Source: Deltaproteobacteria bacterium
Lineage (GTDB): Bacteria > Myxococcota_A > UBA9160 > UBA4427
Length of the DNA: 64,000 bases
NCBI GenBank assembly: GCA_029261855.1
Contig: JAJDAN010000088.1
Coordinates: forward strand, 96,044 to 160,043
Direction: 5' to 3'
Position numbers and translations under genes: made by a program. The notes beneath the pieces were generated by a model. That model was given only the letters and a program-made list of their open reading frames with translations, was not told where the DNA came from and made no database searches. Below, one piece after another: positions 1-9,563 of the stretch (its first letter is position 1; each line of letters starts with the position of its first letter).

Positions 1-304
1 CGCGGTTCAGAAACACGGCCTTCGCGACCAGGCCCGCGGACAGGGGCAGGTAGTTGGTGAAGGAGGTGACGGTCACGAGCCGAAACCAGTCGAAGGTCGA
101 GGCCGTCACCCCGAGACCGGCGAAGTGCAGGCGGTTCGCGATGCCGCGCACGAACAGGGACGCGAGCGTGAGGCCCGCGACTCCGGCGAAGAGACCCGGA
201 CGCAACGAGTAGCTGTCGCCGATGTAGCCGCGATTCTCGTAGAGGAAGCCCGAGAGCACCGCCAGAACGAGCAAGGTGACGACGGAGGGCAGCCAACGCT
301 TCAC
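1..304 (-). CDS. Flippase-like integral membrane protein (UPF0104 / LPG-synthase TM family), partial
   Basis: The window edge cuts this gene, and only about the first 100 residues are present. It starts at GTG 304 and reads VKRWLPSVVTLLVLAV, then a second hydrophobic segment and a loop ending GLVAKAVFLNR. Short hydrophobic helices followed by a G-x-V/A-K motif are typical of the lysylphosphatidylglycerol-synthase TM (UPF0104) family, whose members move or modify lipids and lipid-linked glycans in the inner membrane. The GTG overlaps the TGA stop of the sulfotransferase gene by four bases (GTGA), so the two are probably translationally coupled. Location beside glycosyltransferases suggests a role in export of a lipid-linked saccharide. 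The function is inferred from family and context only. Confidence 0.7.
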   Translation of the reverse strand, partial: MKRWLPSVVTLLVLAVLSGFLYENRGYIGDSYSLRPGLFAGVAGLTLASLFVRGIANRLHFAGLGVTASTFDWFRLVTVTSFTNYLPLSAGLVAKAVFLNR

Positions 305-1113
305 GGGCTCATCCTCGAGTCGGTGCCTGGGTTCGGTCCCACGCGAGCCAACCACTCGGGCTCGCCCCCGTAGCCGTAGCGGGCCATGGCAGCGCCGGCG
401 ATCTGATGGACGGTCGCGCACTGGGCGTCGGTCCAGCGGGTCCAGTCCGGCGTCGCGCTTCCCTGGGCGCGATTGATGCGTTCGGCCGGGTCGACGCTTG
501 CCCCGGCACCGGCGAAGTCGAGCCCCAGACGCGCACACAGGTCCCGCAGACCGCTGTTCGTCTCGTCGAAGAGGTGTTCGTAGCGCACGAAGTGATAGCC
601 GGCGCAGCGCGGGCCCAGCTCACTCAAGCGGTGGTTGACGACGGCCCACAGGCCCACCGCACGTTCCACCCAATCCCGCGGTCGACCGCCGGCCGGCAGC
701 CTGGGATAGCGGTACGGAACGAAGCGGTTGACCAACCCCTTGAAGCCCGAAGCAGTGCCATGATTCAGCGACGACCGGACCTGGTCGCGCGGGTCGCGCA
801 CCACGTGCACCACGACCGGCTCGTCATAGACCTCGTCGAACAGATCCACGGCGCCCCACAAGAAGGGATTCGATTCGACGTAGAGGTCGGCATCGACGAG
901 GTCGGCGGTGCGCGTGCGCCGCCGGACGAGGATGCGCGCCATCCGCTGACGGGAGACGGCGCCCGCCGCGTAGGCGCTGGCGGCGACCTGCACGAGATGG
1001 CGGGGCGGCGGCTCGTGTCGCCCGACGACGGCGTCGAAGTTCCCGTCGAAGTAGTGCGCCAGGAACTGGGTGCCGGTCCGCCCGGACGAGACGATCAGCG
1101 CCGTCTTCGGCAC
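301..1113 (-). CDS. Sulfotransferase family protein
   Basis: A 270-residue cytosolic protein with the PAPS-binding layout of sulfotransferases. The 5'-phosphosulfate loop SSGRTGT lies at residues 9-15, and the 3'-phosphate motif VVRDPRDQVRSS at about 105-115. It would transfer sulfate from PAPS to a hydroxyl, probably on a sugar or lipid given the glycosyltransferases upstream. The start chosen is GTG 1113, which has GGAGG 14 bases upstream and lies 10 bases after the GT2 stop. A GTG at 1176 would add a 21-residue Pro/Ala-rich tail that overlaps the upstream gene and has no ribosome site. The stop overlaps the next gene's start (GTGA). Substrate unknown. Confidence 0.75.
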   Translation of the reverse strand: MPKTALIVSSGRTGTQFLAHYFDGNFDAVVGRHEPPPRHLVQVAASAYAAGAVSRQRMARILVRRRTRTADLVDADLYVESNPFLWGAVDLFDEVYDEPVVVHVVRDPRDQVRSSLNHGTASGFKGLVNRFVPYRYPRLPAGGRPRDWVERAVGLWAVVNHRLSELGPRCAGYHFVRYEHLFDETNSGLRDLCARLGLDFAGAGASVDPAERINRAQGSATPDWTRWTDAQCATVHQIAGAAMARYGYGGEPEWLARVGPNPGTDSRMSP

Positions 1114-1123
1114 GGGTAGCTGG

Positions 1124-2185
1124 TCAGCCTCCGTGCGAATCGTCGGCGGAGGGGCCGCGGGGCGCGTCGGGAGCACGCGCGCGCCGGCGCTGCTCGTACA
1201 GCAGCTCTTCCAGGTACACGCGGTGCCGGTTCAGCATGTCCCCGATCATCCCCATGAAGCCCATCAGCAGGGACAGGACGACGAGTCCCGCACCGCTGAA
1301 CCCCGCCCACTTGTGGGGCGAGAACGAGCCCGTGACCAGGTAGTGGCCGAAGAAGAAGATCTCGAGCAGGACGGCGGGTAACAAGAGCAGGAGCGCGAGC
1401 GCGCCGAAGAAGCGCAGCGGGTTGTAGTCCCGATACACGCCCACCAGGATGCGGAGGGTGTTGATCGCGTAGCGCCACAGGCTGCCCGCCACCCGGCTGG
1501 TCCCGTATTCCCGTTCGCCGCGAACGGCGATCGGCACCTCGACGACCCGCAGCCCCTTGAAGCACAGATCGAGCAACACTTCGTGGGTGTAGGTGAAGTT
1601 CCCGATGGGGTTCAAATGCAGCATCGCCTCTCGCCCGTAGCACCGCATGCCGCAGGAGACGTCGTCGAAGGGATGTCCCGTCAACCGGGAGACGAGGCGC
1701 GCGAGCATGCGATTGCCCCAACGCTTGAGGCGCGGCATGACCGGCTCGAGGGCGGGGTCTGCGAAGCGCGAGCCCGTCGCGCAGTCCGCCTTGCCCGCGA
1801 GCACCGGCGCCAGTACGCGCGGGACGTCCGCCGGGTCGAACTGCCCGTCGGCGTCGATGGTCACCAGGTAGTCGACGCCGCTGGCCCGTGCCCGGGCCAG
1901 CGCGGTCTGGAACGCAGCGCCGACGCCACGGGTCCGCTCGTGTCGGATCACCTGGGCACCCGCTTCCGCGGCCAACCGGGACGTGTCGTCGTGGCTGCCG
2001 TCGTCGACCACGAGGACCTCGACCTCATCGATGCCGGCGAGGTCACGAGGGATCGCGGCGATCACGTCCGCGATCGTGGTGCCTTCGTCCAACGCCGGAA
2101 GCGAGACCAACAGACGCGTGCCGGCGGCGAGGACCGCCGCGGCAGGTCGGGTTGCGGGCCTGGCTTCGGGACCGGGGCTGGACAC
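1124..2185 (-). CDS. Family 2 glycosyltransferase, dolichyl/polyprenyl-phosphate sugar synthase-like
   Basis: A 353-residue protein with a GT-A fold GT2 domain: the nucleotide-binding DDGS lies at residues 61-64 and the metal-binding DADGQ at 111-115. Two C-terminal hydrophobic helices follow at about 245-310. This is the arrangement of DPM1/DPG-synthase-like enzymes, which move a sugar from a nucleotide donor to a polyprenyl phosphate at the cytosolic membrane face. Such lipid-sugar products are the usual donors of GT39-like enzymes, several of which flank this gene. The start is GTG 2185. TAGCCT ends six bases before it and no ribosome site is visible, consistent with a leaderless transcript. 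The sugar is not predictable. Confidence 0.85.
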   Translation of the reverse strand: MSSPGPEARPATRPAAAVLAAGTRLLVSLPALDEGTTIADVIAAIPRDLAGIDEVEVLVVDDGSHDDTSRLAAEAGAQVIRHERTRGVGAAFQTALARARASGVDYLVTIDADGQFDPADVPRVLAPVLAGKADCATGSRFADPALEPVMPRLKRWGNRMLARLVSRLTGHPFDDVSCGMRCYGREAMLHLNPIGNFTYTHEVLLDLCFKGLRVVEVPIAVRGEREYGTSRVAGSLWRYAINTLRILVGVYRDYNPLRFFGALALLLLLPAVLLEIFFFGHYLVTGSFSPHKWAGFSGAGLVVLSLLMGFMGMIGDMLNRHRVYLEELLYEQRRRARAPDAPRGPSADDSHGG

Positions 2186-2256
2186 CGGCGAAGGCTACAC
2201 CATCTCCCACCGGGCTCCGCGGCCGACTACCCACCGCGCTCTGCGCCGGGCCCGGC

Positions 2257-3864
2257 TCAGGGCGCGACGGAGTTGCGCGCGGCCTGCGCGTCTGCGGCAC
2301 GCGCGGCGTCCGTGCGGCCGAACACCGTCACGCGCGGGAAGCGCGAAGACGCCGTCCGGTACAGATGGAAGCGCGGGTCCTCCCGATTTTCGAAGGGCGC
2401 GTCCGGGTAGGGGATGTCGTACCGCACGTACTGCTCGGGGACGACGTAGCCTCGGAACACCGCGCGCGCCTTGGCGCGCGGGTCCTTCTGCGGGTGATGC
2501 CGGATGATGATCCACTCGGCGCCTTCCGCCTCGCTCAGATCCTCGCCGGTCAGGCCTCCGATGACCCGCAGATTCGTGTAGAACTTGAGCGGCATGTCGC
2601 CGTAGGTGATCGCGACACGGTCCCCGGGACGTGACCGCTGGTTCAGGAAGCGGACGATCCCCTCGATGGGGCCGTCGAAGTCGTGGGTGATCTCGTGGAC
2701 GAAGTCGTCGATGGGCGAGAGAGCGAGCCAACCGGCGAAGACCGCGACGGCGGCGACGCGAGAGACGTTCGCAAGAGCACCCAGCAGACCCCCCGCGAGT
2801 AGCATGGCCGGCGCCGCGAGCGGGGTGAGGTAGCGGAAGTAGGCGCCCGGCGACACGAGGGCCAGGGCGACCACCGTGGAGACGCAGAAGATCGCGAGCA
2901 GGGCGACCCCGCTCCAGGTCTCCGCGGAGACTCCGGTAGCCGACTGCCGCCGCACCCGTCGCAGGACCAACAGGCCGATGGGGATCGCGAAGAAGAGAGG
3001 GGACAGGAAGTAGAGGAAGAGGTCCTGGCCCAGGCGATTCCCGATCTGCAGGCTGACCGCCAGGCTCGACAGGTAGCCGGAGTAGGCCTCTCCGTAGCGG
3101 ATGTCTGCGAACCACAGGATCCACGGTGCGTTCACGAGGGTCACCGCCGCGGACACGACGAAGACGCGGGGGAAACGGCTTCGCTCGAGCCAGAGGCTGT
3201 GAACGAGCAACGTGGCCAGCAGGGTCGCCGTATAGAAATAGTGGGTATGGAAGAGGAGGCTGGCCGCCACGAAGAGCAGGATGGAATGGCGCTTGTCCCC
3301 AGGTCGCAGCCGCCCGTAGGCGTAGAGCCCGAGCAGGGCGAAGAACGCAGCCATGGGATACCAGCGACACTGGCGACTCAGGATGAGGAAGGGCACCGAC
3401 AACGCGAGCAGCGCCCCCGATGCCAGCGCCGCGTCCTGGCTGCGCCACAAGGAGCGGCCCGCCACGTAGGCAAGCAACACCGTCGCGAGACCCAGCAATG
3501 CGAAGGGCAGCCGCGCCGCCAGGGTCGTCTCCCCCAGCAGGGCGAACGACCCTGCGACCGTGTAGAAGGAGAGCCAGGTGTGCCAACGCCAGAGATGGTC
3601 GTCCGCGTACTCGGCGCCGTACTCCTGGGAGAAGTAGTTCCGCCCATCGCTCCCGCGTGGCAGACCATCGTCCAGGATCGTTCGTGAGATGACCGCCGTC
3701 TGCGCTTCGTCCTGCCACAGGTACGGCTCGTCGAGCTGCGCGAGCAGCAGGACGCCGGCCAGAACTCCGAGGAGGCCCAGCGAGATCCAGTCGCGTTGGT
3801 CGTACCGCACGGTCTCCGCTGTCCTCGTCAGTCGCGTGCTACCACTTGCCCGGGAGATGGCCAC
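2257..3864 (-). CDS. GT39-like (ArnT/PMT type) membrane glycosyltransferase
   Basis: A 535-residue polytopic membrane protein. The first periplasmic loop carries the acidic pair D52-E53 in LWQDEAQTAV, the catalytic signature of GT39 / ArnT enzymes, and many hydrophobic helices follow. A soluble C-terminal tail starts near residue 420. It probably transfers a sugar from a polyprenyl-phosphate donor to a glycan, lipid or protein on the periplasmic side. The frame stays open far upstream to 4911, but that part lies antisense to the next gene. GTG 3864 is the last start before the hydrophobic region. The gene is divergent from the neighbour at 3916. Confidence 0.75.
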   Translation of the reverse strand: MAISRASGSTRLTRTAETVRYDQRDWISLGLLGVLAGVLLLAQLDEPYLWQDEAQTAVISRTILDDGLPRGSDGRNYFSQEYGAEYADDHLWRWHTWLSFYTVAGSFALLGETTLAARLPFALLGLATVLLAYVAGRSLWRSQDAALASGALLALSVPFLILSRQCRWYPMAAFFALLGLYAYGRLRPGDKRHSILLFVAASLLFHTHYFYTATLLATLLVHSLWLERSRFPRVFVVSAAVTLVNAPWILWFADIRYGEAYSGYLSSLAVSLQIGNRLGQDLFLYFLSPLFFAIPIGLLVLRRVRRQSATGVSAETWSGVALLAIFCVSTVVALALVSPGAYFRYLTPLAAPAMLLAGGLLGALANVSRVAAVAVFAGWLALSPIDDFVHEITHDFDGPIEGIVRFLNQRSRPGDRVAITYGDMPLKFYTNLRVIGGLTGEDLSEAEGAEWIIIRHHPQKDPRAKARAVFRGYVVPEQYVRYDIPYPDAPFENREDPRFHLYRTASSRFPRVTVFGRTDAARAADAQAARNSVAP

Positions 3865-3915
3865 GATAGCGCGACGCCCGCCTTGCCAGAGCACCGCGTC
3901 CGGGAACTCCCCGCG

Positions 3916-5940
3916 TTGACGACTGCAACGTTCGTGCACGCAATCGGCAGCCATGCAGCGGCGCTGCTGGTGATCATCGCCCAATCGTGTATCGGCGCGC
4001 GCATCCTGGGCTGGACGGGAATGGACGAGGCGCTCTCGACCCACGAGAGGCTGCTCTTCGGTTGGGCAGCCGGCTTCGCGCTGACCACCGCCATCTGGAT
4101 GGCGCTGACGGGAATGGGACTGCTCGGGCCCGTGCCCGTCGTGTTGGTATTCGTCGCTGCCCTGCTGGTTTCCTGGCCGGTGCCGCGCGAACTGGCGCAC
4201 AGGATCGCAGTGGTGTTGCGGACCGCCGACCGCGCGACCCAGCTTGCGGTCGCCCTCGGCCTGGCTGCACTCGCCTTGTGGGCCTGGCCGTTCTGGATCG
4301 AAACCCTGCTGCCCAACGCCGACTGGGACGCTGCCCTCTACCACCTGCCCCTCGCCGAGCGATACCTGGACGGGTCGCTCTGGGGTCGGGATCCGTACTT
4401 CCCCGCCTACGCGTTCCCGGGTGCGGTCCACCTGCTCTACGCCGCGCTCATGGCAGTCGGTCTCGAGTCGTCCATCACGCCGCTGAACTTCCAGATCACC
4501 CTGCTCACGCTGGTGGCGACGGTCGTGCTGGCGCGACGCATCGGGGACCGTCGCTCTCCAATCTGGGCCTCCATCGCGTTCTCGACGACACCGATCCTCT
4601 GGCAGCTGGGAATGGACGCCCGCATCGACGGCTTCCTGACCTTCGCGATCGTCCTCGCCGTCTACGCCGTGGTCCGCTTCGCGCAGGAGGGCCGCGACCC
4701 GCATCTCGCACTCGCGGCCCTGTGCCTCGGCGCCGCGATCGGTTGCAAATACACGGCGCTGCCATTCGCCTTCGTACTCGGCGCGATCGGTCTGGGCTTC
4801 CGGCTGTGGGGTCCCCGTGGCATACGCGGACTCGGTCGCCTGATCGCCGTCACGACCTTGCTGATCGCGGTTCCCAATGCCGCGTGGTACGTCGCCAATG
4901 GAGTCCTGCACGGCGACCCGATCTTCCCGATCCTGCGCGGCGACTACATGATGTCCGCGTCCGGCGATCGCGTCTACCTGGCGCGCGGCGACGAAGAAAT
5001 CGACGCCGCGTTTCTGGAAGATCCGGGCGTACGCGACCGGTTGGAACGCTTCGAGGCGACCGGCAAGTCGGACTCACCGAGTCACCTGCTCGATCTCGTC
5101 GACGTCCTGCGCGACCCGGACCGCTACGCGGTAAAGCCGGGACACGCCTTGAGTCCCCTGTTGCTGCTCTCGCTCGCGCTGCCCTTCGCACTGCCACTCC
5201 CGCCGGAAAAGCGCCGGGGGACGCTGATCGTGTGGGGGCTGGGCTGGGGGGCGTACGCCCTGTTGGGAACCCAGGCGCCGGTGCTGCGCTACGCGCTGCC
5301 CGCACTGCCCTTGCTGGCGGCGGCCACCGGCGTATTGATGACCCAGGTCCCGTGGCGCTCCCTGCGCATCGTCGTGGCGCTCGTCGCCTTGGTCCTGTTC
5401 GCTCGCGACTACCAGGCCCAGGAGCGCAAGCTCGACCTGCTGCAGGCGCGCCAGCTGCTGGCGGCCGAGCCCTCGCCCTGGAACCACGCACCCACGCGCC
5501 TCGGCTGGCTCGAGCAGGTGGGCTTCAACTTCACGCCGCCCATGGCCTACATGACCGGGGAGATCGCGCGGCGCGTCGCCGACGGGCGCATGCCCGCCGA
5601 CTGCAATATCTGGATGGTGGGGGAAGGCAAGGGCCGGCTGCTGCCCTGTCGATACGCCCCGGACTCGAGTTGGTTCGGGCATCGCTTCGTCGCCGAGCTG
5701 CACGCGGCCGACCTCGATCCCGCCCGGGTGGCGATGAGCCTGCGCGAGCAGGGCGTCACCCATGTGCTCTACAACCGCGCCTACTATGACTGGGTGATGA
5801 CCGACACCGACACGTCGCGGTCCCGGGTCGCGTTCGCGCTCACCCACCTCGAACGCTTCCTCGATGCCCATGCGACGCTGCAGGTCGAAGCGGGCGGACT
5901 GCGCCTGTACGCGCTGCGGCCCGAGAGGAAGCGACGGTGA
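3916..5940 (+). CDS. Large polytopic membrane protein, GT-C / GT39-like glycosyltransferase
   Basis: About 674 residues with roughly a dozen hydrophobic segments and a periplasmic C-terminal domain from about residue 520. The first loop contains NADWDAALYHLPLAE, resembling the acidic loop of GT-C glycosyltransferases, so lipid-donor sugar transfer is likely but unproven. The start is uncertain. The frame opens at TTG 3796, but that would overlap the divergent gene's start. TTG 3916 and GTG 3934 are better placed just before the first hydrophobic helix. The stop TGA overlaps the following GTG by four bases, linking it into a run of three coupled membrane genes. Confidence 0.65.
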   Translation: MTTATFVHAIGSHAAALLVIIAQSCIGARILGWTGMDEALSTHERLLFGWAAGFALTTAIWMALTGMGLLGPVPVVLVFVAALLVSWPVPRELAHRIAVVLRTADRATQLAVALGLAALALWAWPFWIETLLPNADWDAALYHLPLAERYLDGSLWGRDPYFPAYAFPGAVHLLYAALMAVGLESSITPLNFQITLLTLVATVVLARRIGDRRSPIWASIAFSTTPILWQLGMDARIDGFLTFAIVLAVYAVVRFAQEGRDPHLALAALCLGAAIGCKYTALPFAFVLGAIGLGFRLWGPRGIRGLGRLIAVTTLLIAVPNAAWYVANGVLHGDPIFPILRGDYMMSASGDRVYLARGDEEIDAAFLEDPGVRDRLERFEATGKSDSPSHLLDLVDVLRDPDRYAVKPGHALSPLLLLSLALPFALPLPPEKRRGTLIVWGLGWGAYALLGTQAPVLRYALPALPLLAAATGVLMTQVPWRSLRIVVALVALVLFARDYQAQERKLDLLQARQLLAAEPSPWNHAPTRLGWLEQVGFNFTPPMAYMTGEIARRVADGRMPADCNIWMVGEGKGRLLPCRYAPDSSWFGHRFVAELHAADLDPARVAMSLREQGVTHVLYNRAYYDWVMTDTDTSRSRVAFALTHLERFLDAHATLQVEAGGLRLYALRPERKRR

Positions 5941-7712
5941 GCGCCGTTCGCCGCGACTGGCTCGCGGCCGGCGTCGTCTTCCTCGTGGCGTTCGCGCTGC
6001 GCGCCGTCTACCTGAACCAGATCGAGTCGCTGCCCTTCATCGAGTCGCCCATCGTCGACGCGCGCTCGTACCACGAGTGGGCCCTCGCCATCGCAGGCGG
6101 CGACTGGCTCGGCGATCGCGTCTTCTATCAGGCGCCCGCCTACCCCTACCTGCTGGGCGTCGTCTACCGGGTCTTCGGCGAAGGTGGCATGACGGCCCAA
6201 TGGACCCAGGCCCTGCTGAGCGCGATCTCCTGCGTCTTCTTGTACGTCGCGACGGCGCGCGTCTTCGGCCGTCGCGCGGGAATCGCTGCGGGCCTGCTGC
6301 TCGCCGGCTACGCGCCCTCGCTCTTCTTCGACGGCATGATCCAGAAGACGAGCCTCGGGCTCTTCCTCACCAGCGGCGTGCTCGTTCTGGTGACGGGCTT
6401 CGCGGCGCGACCGGACGCGCGCCGGGCTGCCGCGCTCGGGGTCGTCTGCGGGCTGCTCGCCCTCACCCGCGAGAACGCACTGCTGTTTGCAGGCGTGATC
6501 CCGCTCTGGCTCTTCCTGCGAGCGCGGTCCCTCGGCAGCCCTCTCGCCAGCCCGATCGGCAGATCGGGCTGGCTGGCCTCACCGGCTGCGGCAGCGGGCG
6601 GCTTCGCGCTCGGCCTGGTCCTCGTGCTGTTGCCGGTGGGCGCGCGCAACCTTGCGGTGGGCGACACCTTCGCGATCACCACATCGCAGCTCGGGCCCAA
6701 CTTCTACATCGGCAACAACCCGTCGGCGACCGGGCTCTACGCCCCGCTCATGCCCGGCCGCCACACCCCGGACTTCGAAGGCTCTGACGCGAGACGCGCA
6801 GCCGAGTGGGCAAGCGGTCGCGAGCTGGACGCGGGCGAGGTCTCCGACTACTGGCTGGCACGCAGCAGCGAGTGGATCCGCAGCGACCCGGGCCGATTCG
6901 CTTCGCTGTTCGTCGCCAAGCTCTTCTATACGCTGAACGACTACGAGATCCCGGACACCGAGGACATCTACGTCCATTCAGAGTTCTCGAGCCTGCTCTC
7001 GCTTCTCCACGGCGTGTTGCGCTTCGGCGTGCTCCTGCCGCTGGCCTGCGCGGGGATGGTTCTCGCATGGCGTCAGCGCTCGGCGTGGGACGCACCCTCC
7101 CTGATCGGGACCCTGGCGGCACTCTTCACTCTCGCGGTGGCTCTCTTCTACGTGTGGGCCCGCTATCGCTTCCCTCTCGTGCCGCTGCTGACCCCGTTCG
7201 CCGGGCTCGCACTCGCGCGGGGTTTCGACATGGCCACCGCCGGTGAGTGGCGTGGACTGGGTGTTCCTGCCGCCGCTCTCGTCGTGGGCGCGCTCGTTTC
7301 CAATCTGACGATCTTCGACCGGCAGGTGCTGGGTCAGGTCGCCTGGGTGAACCTCGGCAACGTGATGGTGCGCGACGGCCGACTGCAGGAAGCCGACGAC
7401 TATCTCGCCCGCGCCGCCGCGATTCCACACGAGAGCGCGGACCTGCACTTCCACCTCGCCGCCCTGCGCATGAAGCAGGACAGGCCGGAAGATGCCGAGC
7501 ATCATCTCCGCCGCATGCTCGCCCTCGACCCGACGGACTTCCGCGGGCACCGCCTGCTCGCACAGCTGTTGCGCGCCCGCGGCGACAAGCAGGCAGCCAA
7601 CCATCACGCGCGCGAGTCCGTCCGCCTCGATCCCGGGCGCAAGCGCCGTGGCCGCCCGGGCGCGCCTCTTCCGGCTCCTCTCGCGGAGCCGTCGGCAGGG
7701 CAGACACGGTGA
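5937..7712 (+). CDS. GT39-like membrane glycosyltransferase with C-terminal TPR region
   Basis: A 591-residue protein. Residues 1 to about 440 are a GT39-like membrane region with an acidic/aromatic first loop (IVDARSYHEWALAI). The last about 120 residues are helical TPR-like repeats (GNVMVRDGRLQEADDYLARA and two further units), presumably cytoplasmic or periplasmic protein contacts. Fusion of a GT-C membrane body to TPRs occurs in uncultured delta-type lineages and resembles O-glycosyltransferase architectures. The GTG at 5937 overlaps the previous stop (GTGA), and its own stop overlaps the next start in the same way. Substrate unknown. Confidence 0.75.
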   Translation: MSAVRRDWLAAGVVFLVAFALRAVYLNQIESLPFIESPIVDARSYHEWALAIAGGDWLGDRVFYQAPAYPYLLGVVYRVFGEGGMTAQWTQALLSAISCVFLYVATARVFGRRAGIAAGLLLAGYAPSLFFDGMIQKTSLGLFLTSGVLVLVTGFAARPDARRAAALGVVCGLLALTRENALLFAGVIPLWLFLRARSLGSPLASPIGRSGWLASPAAAAGGFALGLVLVLLPVGARNLAVGDTFAITTSQLGPNFYIGNNPSATGLYAPLMPGRHTPDFEGSDARRAAEWASGRELDAGEVSDYWLARSSEWIRSDPGRFASLFVAKLFYTLNDYEIPDTEDIYVHSEFSSLLSLLHGVLRFGVLLPLACAGMVLAWRQRSAWDAPSLIGTLAALFTLAVALFYVWARYRFPLVPLLTPFAGLALARGFDMATAGEWRGLGVPAAALVVGALVSNLTIFDRQVLGQVAWVNLGNVMVRDGRLQEADDYLARAAAIPHESADLHFHLAALRMKQDRPEDAEHHLRRMLALDPTDFRGHRLLAQLLRARGDKQAANHHARESVRLDPGRKRRGRPGAPLPAPLAEPSAGQTR

Positions 7713-9535
7713 AGCGCTGGGCGCCGGGACTCGCCGCGGCGGCAATCGCCGGCATCTTCGTCGTCATGCTCGTGTGGACCTGGGGCACCTGGCCCAACGC
7801 GTTCGTCGACTTCGGCCGCGAGCTGTACGTGCCCTGGCGCCTGAGCGAAGGCGAGGTGCTGTACCGCGACATCGCGTGGTTCAACGGCCCGCTTTCCGCC
7901 TACCGCAACGCGCTTCTCTTCCTCGTGTTCGGCCCAGCGCTGCGGGTACTCGTGCTCGCGAACTTGTTGGACGTCGTCCTGCTCGTCGTGGTCCTGCACG
8001 ACCTGCTTCGCCGCACGACGGATCGCACGGGGGCGTTCGTGGGCTGCAGCGTCTTTCTCGTGCTCTTCGCCTTCGCGCAGGTCGACGCCATCGGCAACGA
8101 CAACTACCTCACGCCCTACAGCCATGAGTTGACCCACGGCGTCGGTCTCGGACTCGCGGCGTTGTGGGCACTCGCGGCGTTTCGCGAGAAGCCACGCACG
8201 GCCGCGGTCATCAGCGGCGCTTTCCTGGGCCTCGTCGCGCTCACCAAGGTCGAGCCCTTCGTGGCCGCTGTCGCCGGGGTCGCATGCACCTTCCTTCTCG
8301 ACGCAAGGTCCCGCCCCACGCCCCTGCCCGAATCTCTTCGCCGAGCGGGACTCGGTCTGGCGGCCATGGCAACGCCGCCCGCCGTCGCCTTCGGCTCGCT
8401 CTGCCTCGCGATGCCGGCGTCGGACGCCCTGCGCGGGACCCTCGGTGCCTGGCCGGCGGTCCTCGCGAGCGACGTCGCGTCCCAGTACTTCTATCGCGCC
8501 ACCCTGGGCATCGTCGACCTGGGCGGCAACATCGTTCAGCTGCTCGCCTGGTCCGCGGCCTGGGGGCTCGCCGCCGGGATCATCACCCTCGTGTCGCTCC
8601 GGATCCGTCCGGCTCAAGGGTCCTTCGCACCGGTCCATGCCCTCTACTACGGAGCCGCCGGCGGCGCGACGGCGGGCCTCGTGTTCGCGGCCGGCGCTTG
8701 GGTCGCCGGGGCCATGGGTTGGCCCGACTTCCTGCGGCCGCTGCCGGTCCTCACCGGACTGCTGGCGATCGGAGCGGTCACGCTCTCCGTGCGCGCTGGG
8801 CGGGGCGCCCCAGGCGCGAAGGGCGCGAACGGAGAGCGCCCCGATCTCGCTACGGCCGCCGGTCTGCTGATCTTCGCGACCGTGCTCCTCGCGAAGGTCG
8901 CCCTCCGCGTACGACTCGATCAGTACGGGTTCGCGCTCGCGATGCCGGGCACCTTGATCCTGCTCGCCGCCTGCGCCTCGTGGCTCCCCCTCTGGATCGG
9001 CCACCGGGGAGGGGACGCCCGTCTCGCACGTGCTGCCGTGCTGGGCCTGATCGCGTCCGTCGTGCTGTCGTTCCTGCCCCTCCTGGCCGCGCGGATCGAC
9101 TGGCGTGACTTCCAGATCGGGTCGGGTGGGGACGTCTTCCTGACGGACGTCGTCACGGGGCCCGTGCTGCAGCAGACACTCGAGGCACTGAAGACCCGAC
9201 CGGCCGAAGACACCCTGGTCGTCCTGCCCGAAGGCGTGATGCTGAACTACCTCGCGCGCCGGGTGAACCCGACGGGGCATGTCAACTTCATGCCTCCGGA
9301 GCTGCTGATCTTTGGCGAGGACGAGATCCTCGGCCGTCTGCGCGCCGACCCCCCGGACCTGATCGTGCTGACCCACAAGGACACGCGCGAGTACGGGGTC
9401 GGCTTCTTCGGCCGCGGCTATGGCCGCAGCATCGGCGACTGGGCGGCGGAGAACTACGAACCGGTGGCGACCTTCGGTGATCCGCCACTGCGGGCAGGCA
9501 GCGTGTTCGGCACGACGCTCTATCAGCGACGCTAG
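7709..9535 (+). CDS. Polytopic membrane protein, probable GT-C glycosyltransferase
   Basis: A 608-residue membrane protein starting at GTG 7709, inside the preceding TGA (GTGA overlap). After the first helix the periplasmic loop reads DFGRELYVPWRLSEGEVLYRD followed by IAWFNGPL, a pattern seen in uncharacterised GT-C-like proteins. About ten more helices follow, then a soluble tail of roughly 130 residues. There is no second domain. It is the last gene of the 3916-7709-9535 coupled set and converges on the GT39-like gene at 9564. A role in extracytoplasmic glycan assembly is inferred from context. Confidence 0.65.
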   Translation: MKRWAPGLAAAAIAGIFVVMLVWTWGTWPNAFVDFGRELYVPWRLSEGEVLYRDIAWFNGPLSAYRNALLFLVFGPALRVLVLANLLDVVLLVVVLHDLLRRTTDRTGAFVGCSVFLVLFAFAQVDAIGNDNYLTPYSHELTHGVGLGLAALWALAAFREKPRTAAVISGAFLGLVALTKVEPFVAAVAGVACTFLLDARSRPTPLPESLRRAGLGLAAMATPPAVAFGSLCLAMPASDALRGTLGAWPAVLASDVASQYFYRATLGIVDLGGNIVQLLAWSAAWGLAAGIITLVSLRIRPAQGSFAPVHALYYGAAGGATAGLVFAAGAWVAGAMGWPDFLRPLPVLTGLLAIGAVTLSVRAGRGAPGAKGANGERPDLATAAGLLIFATVLLAKVALRVRLDQYGFALAMPGTLILLAACASWLPLWIGHRGGDARLARAAVLGLIASVVLSFLPLLAARIDWRDFQIGSGGDVFLTDVVTGPVLQQTLEALKTRPAEDTLVVLPEGVMLNYLARRVNPTGHVNFMPPELLIFGEDEILGRLRADPPDLIVLTHKDTREYGVGFFGRGYGRSIGDWAAENYEPVATFGDPPLRAGSVFGTTLYQRR

Positions 9536-9563
9536 GAGCGTCGCGCGAACGGAGATCTCGGGG

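Noticed and set aside
3865..4911. N-terminal 350 residues of a long minus-strand frame (2257-4911)
   Set aside because: Low-complexity, antisense to the membrane protein gene at 3916. The real gene begins at GTG 3864.
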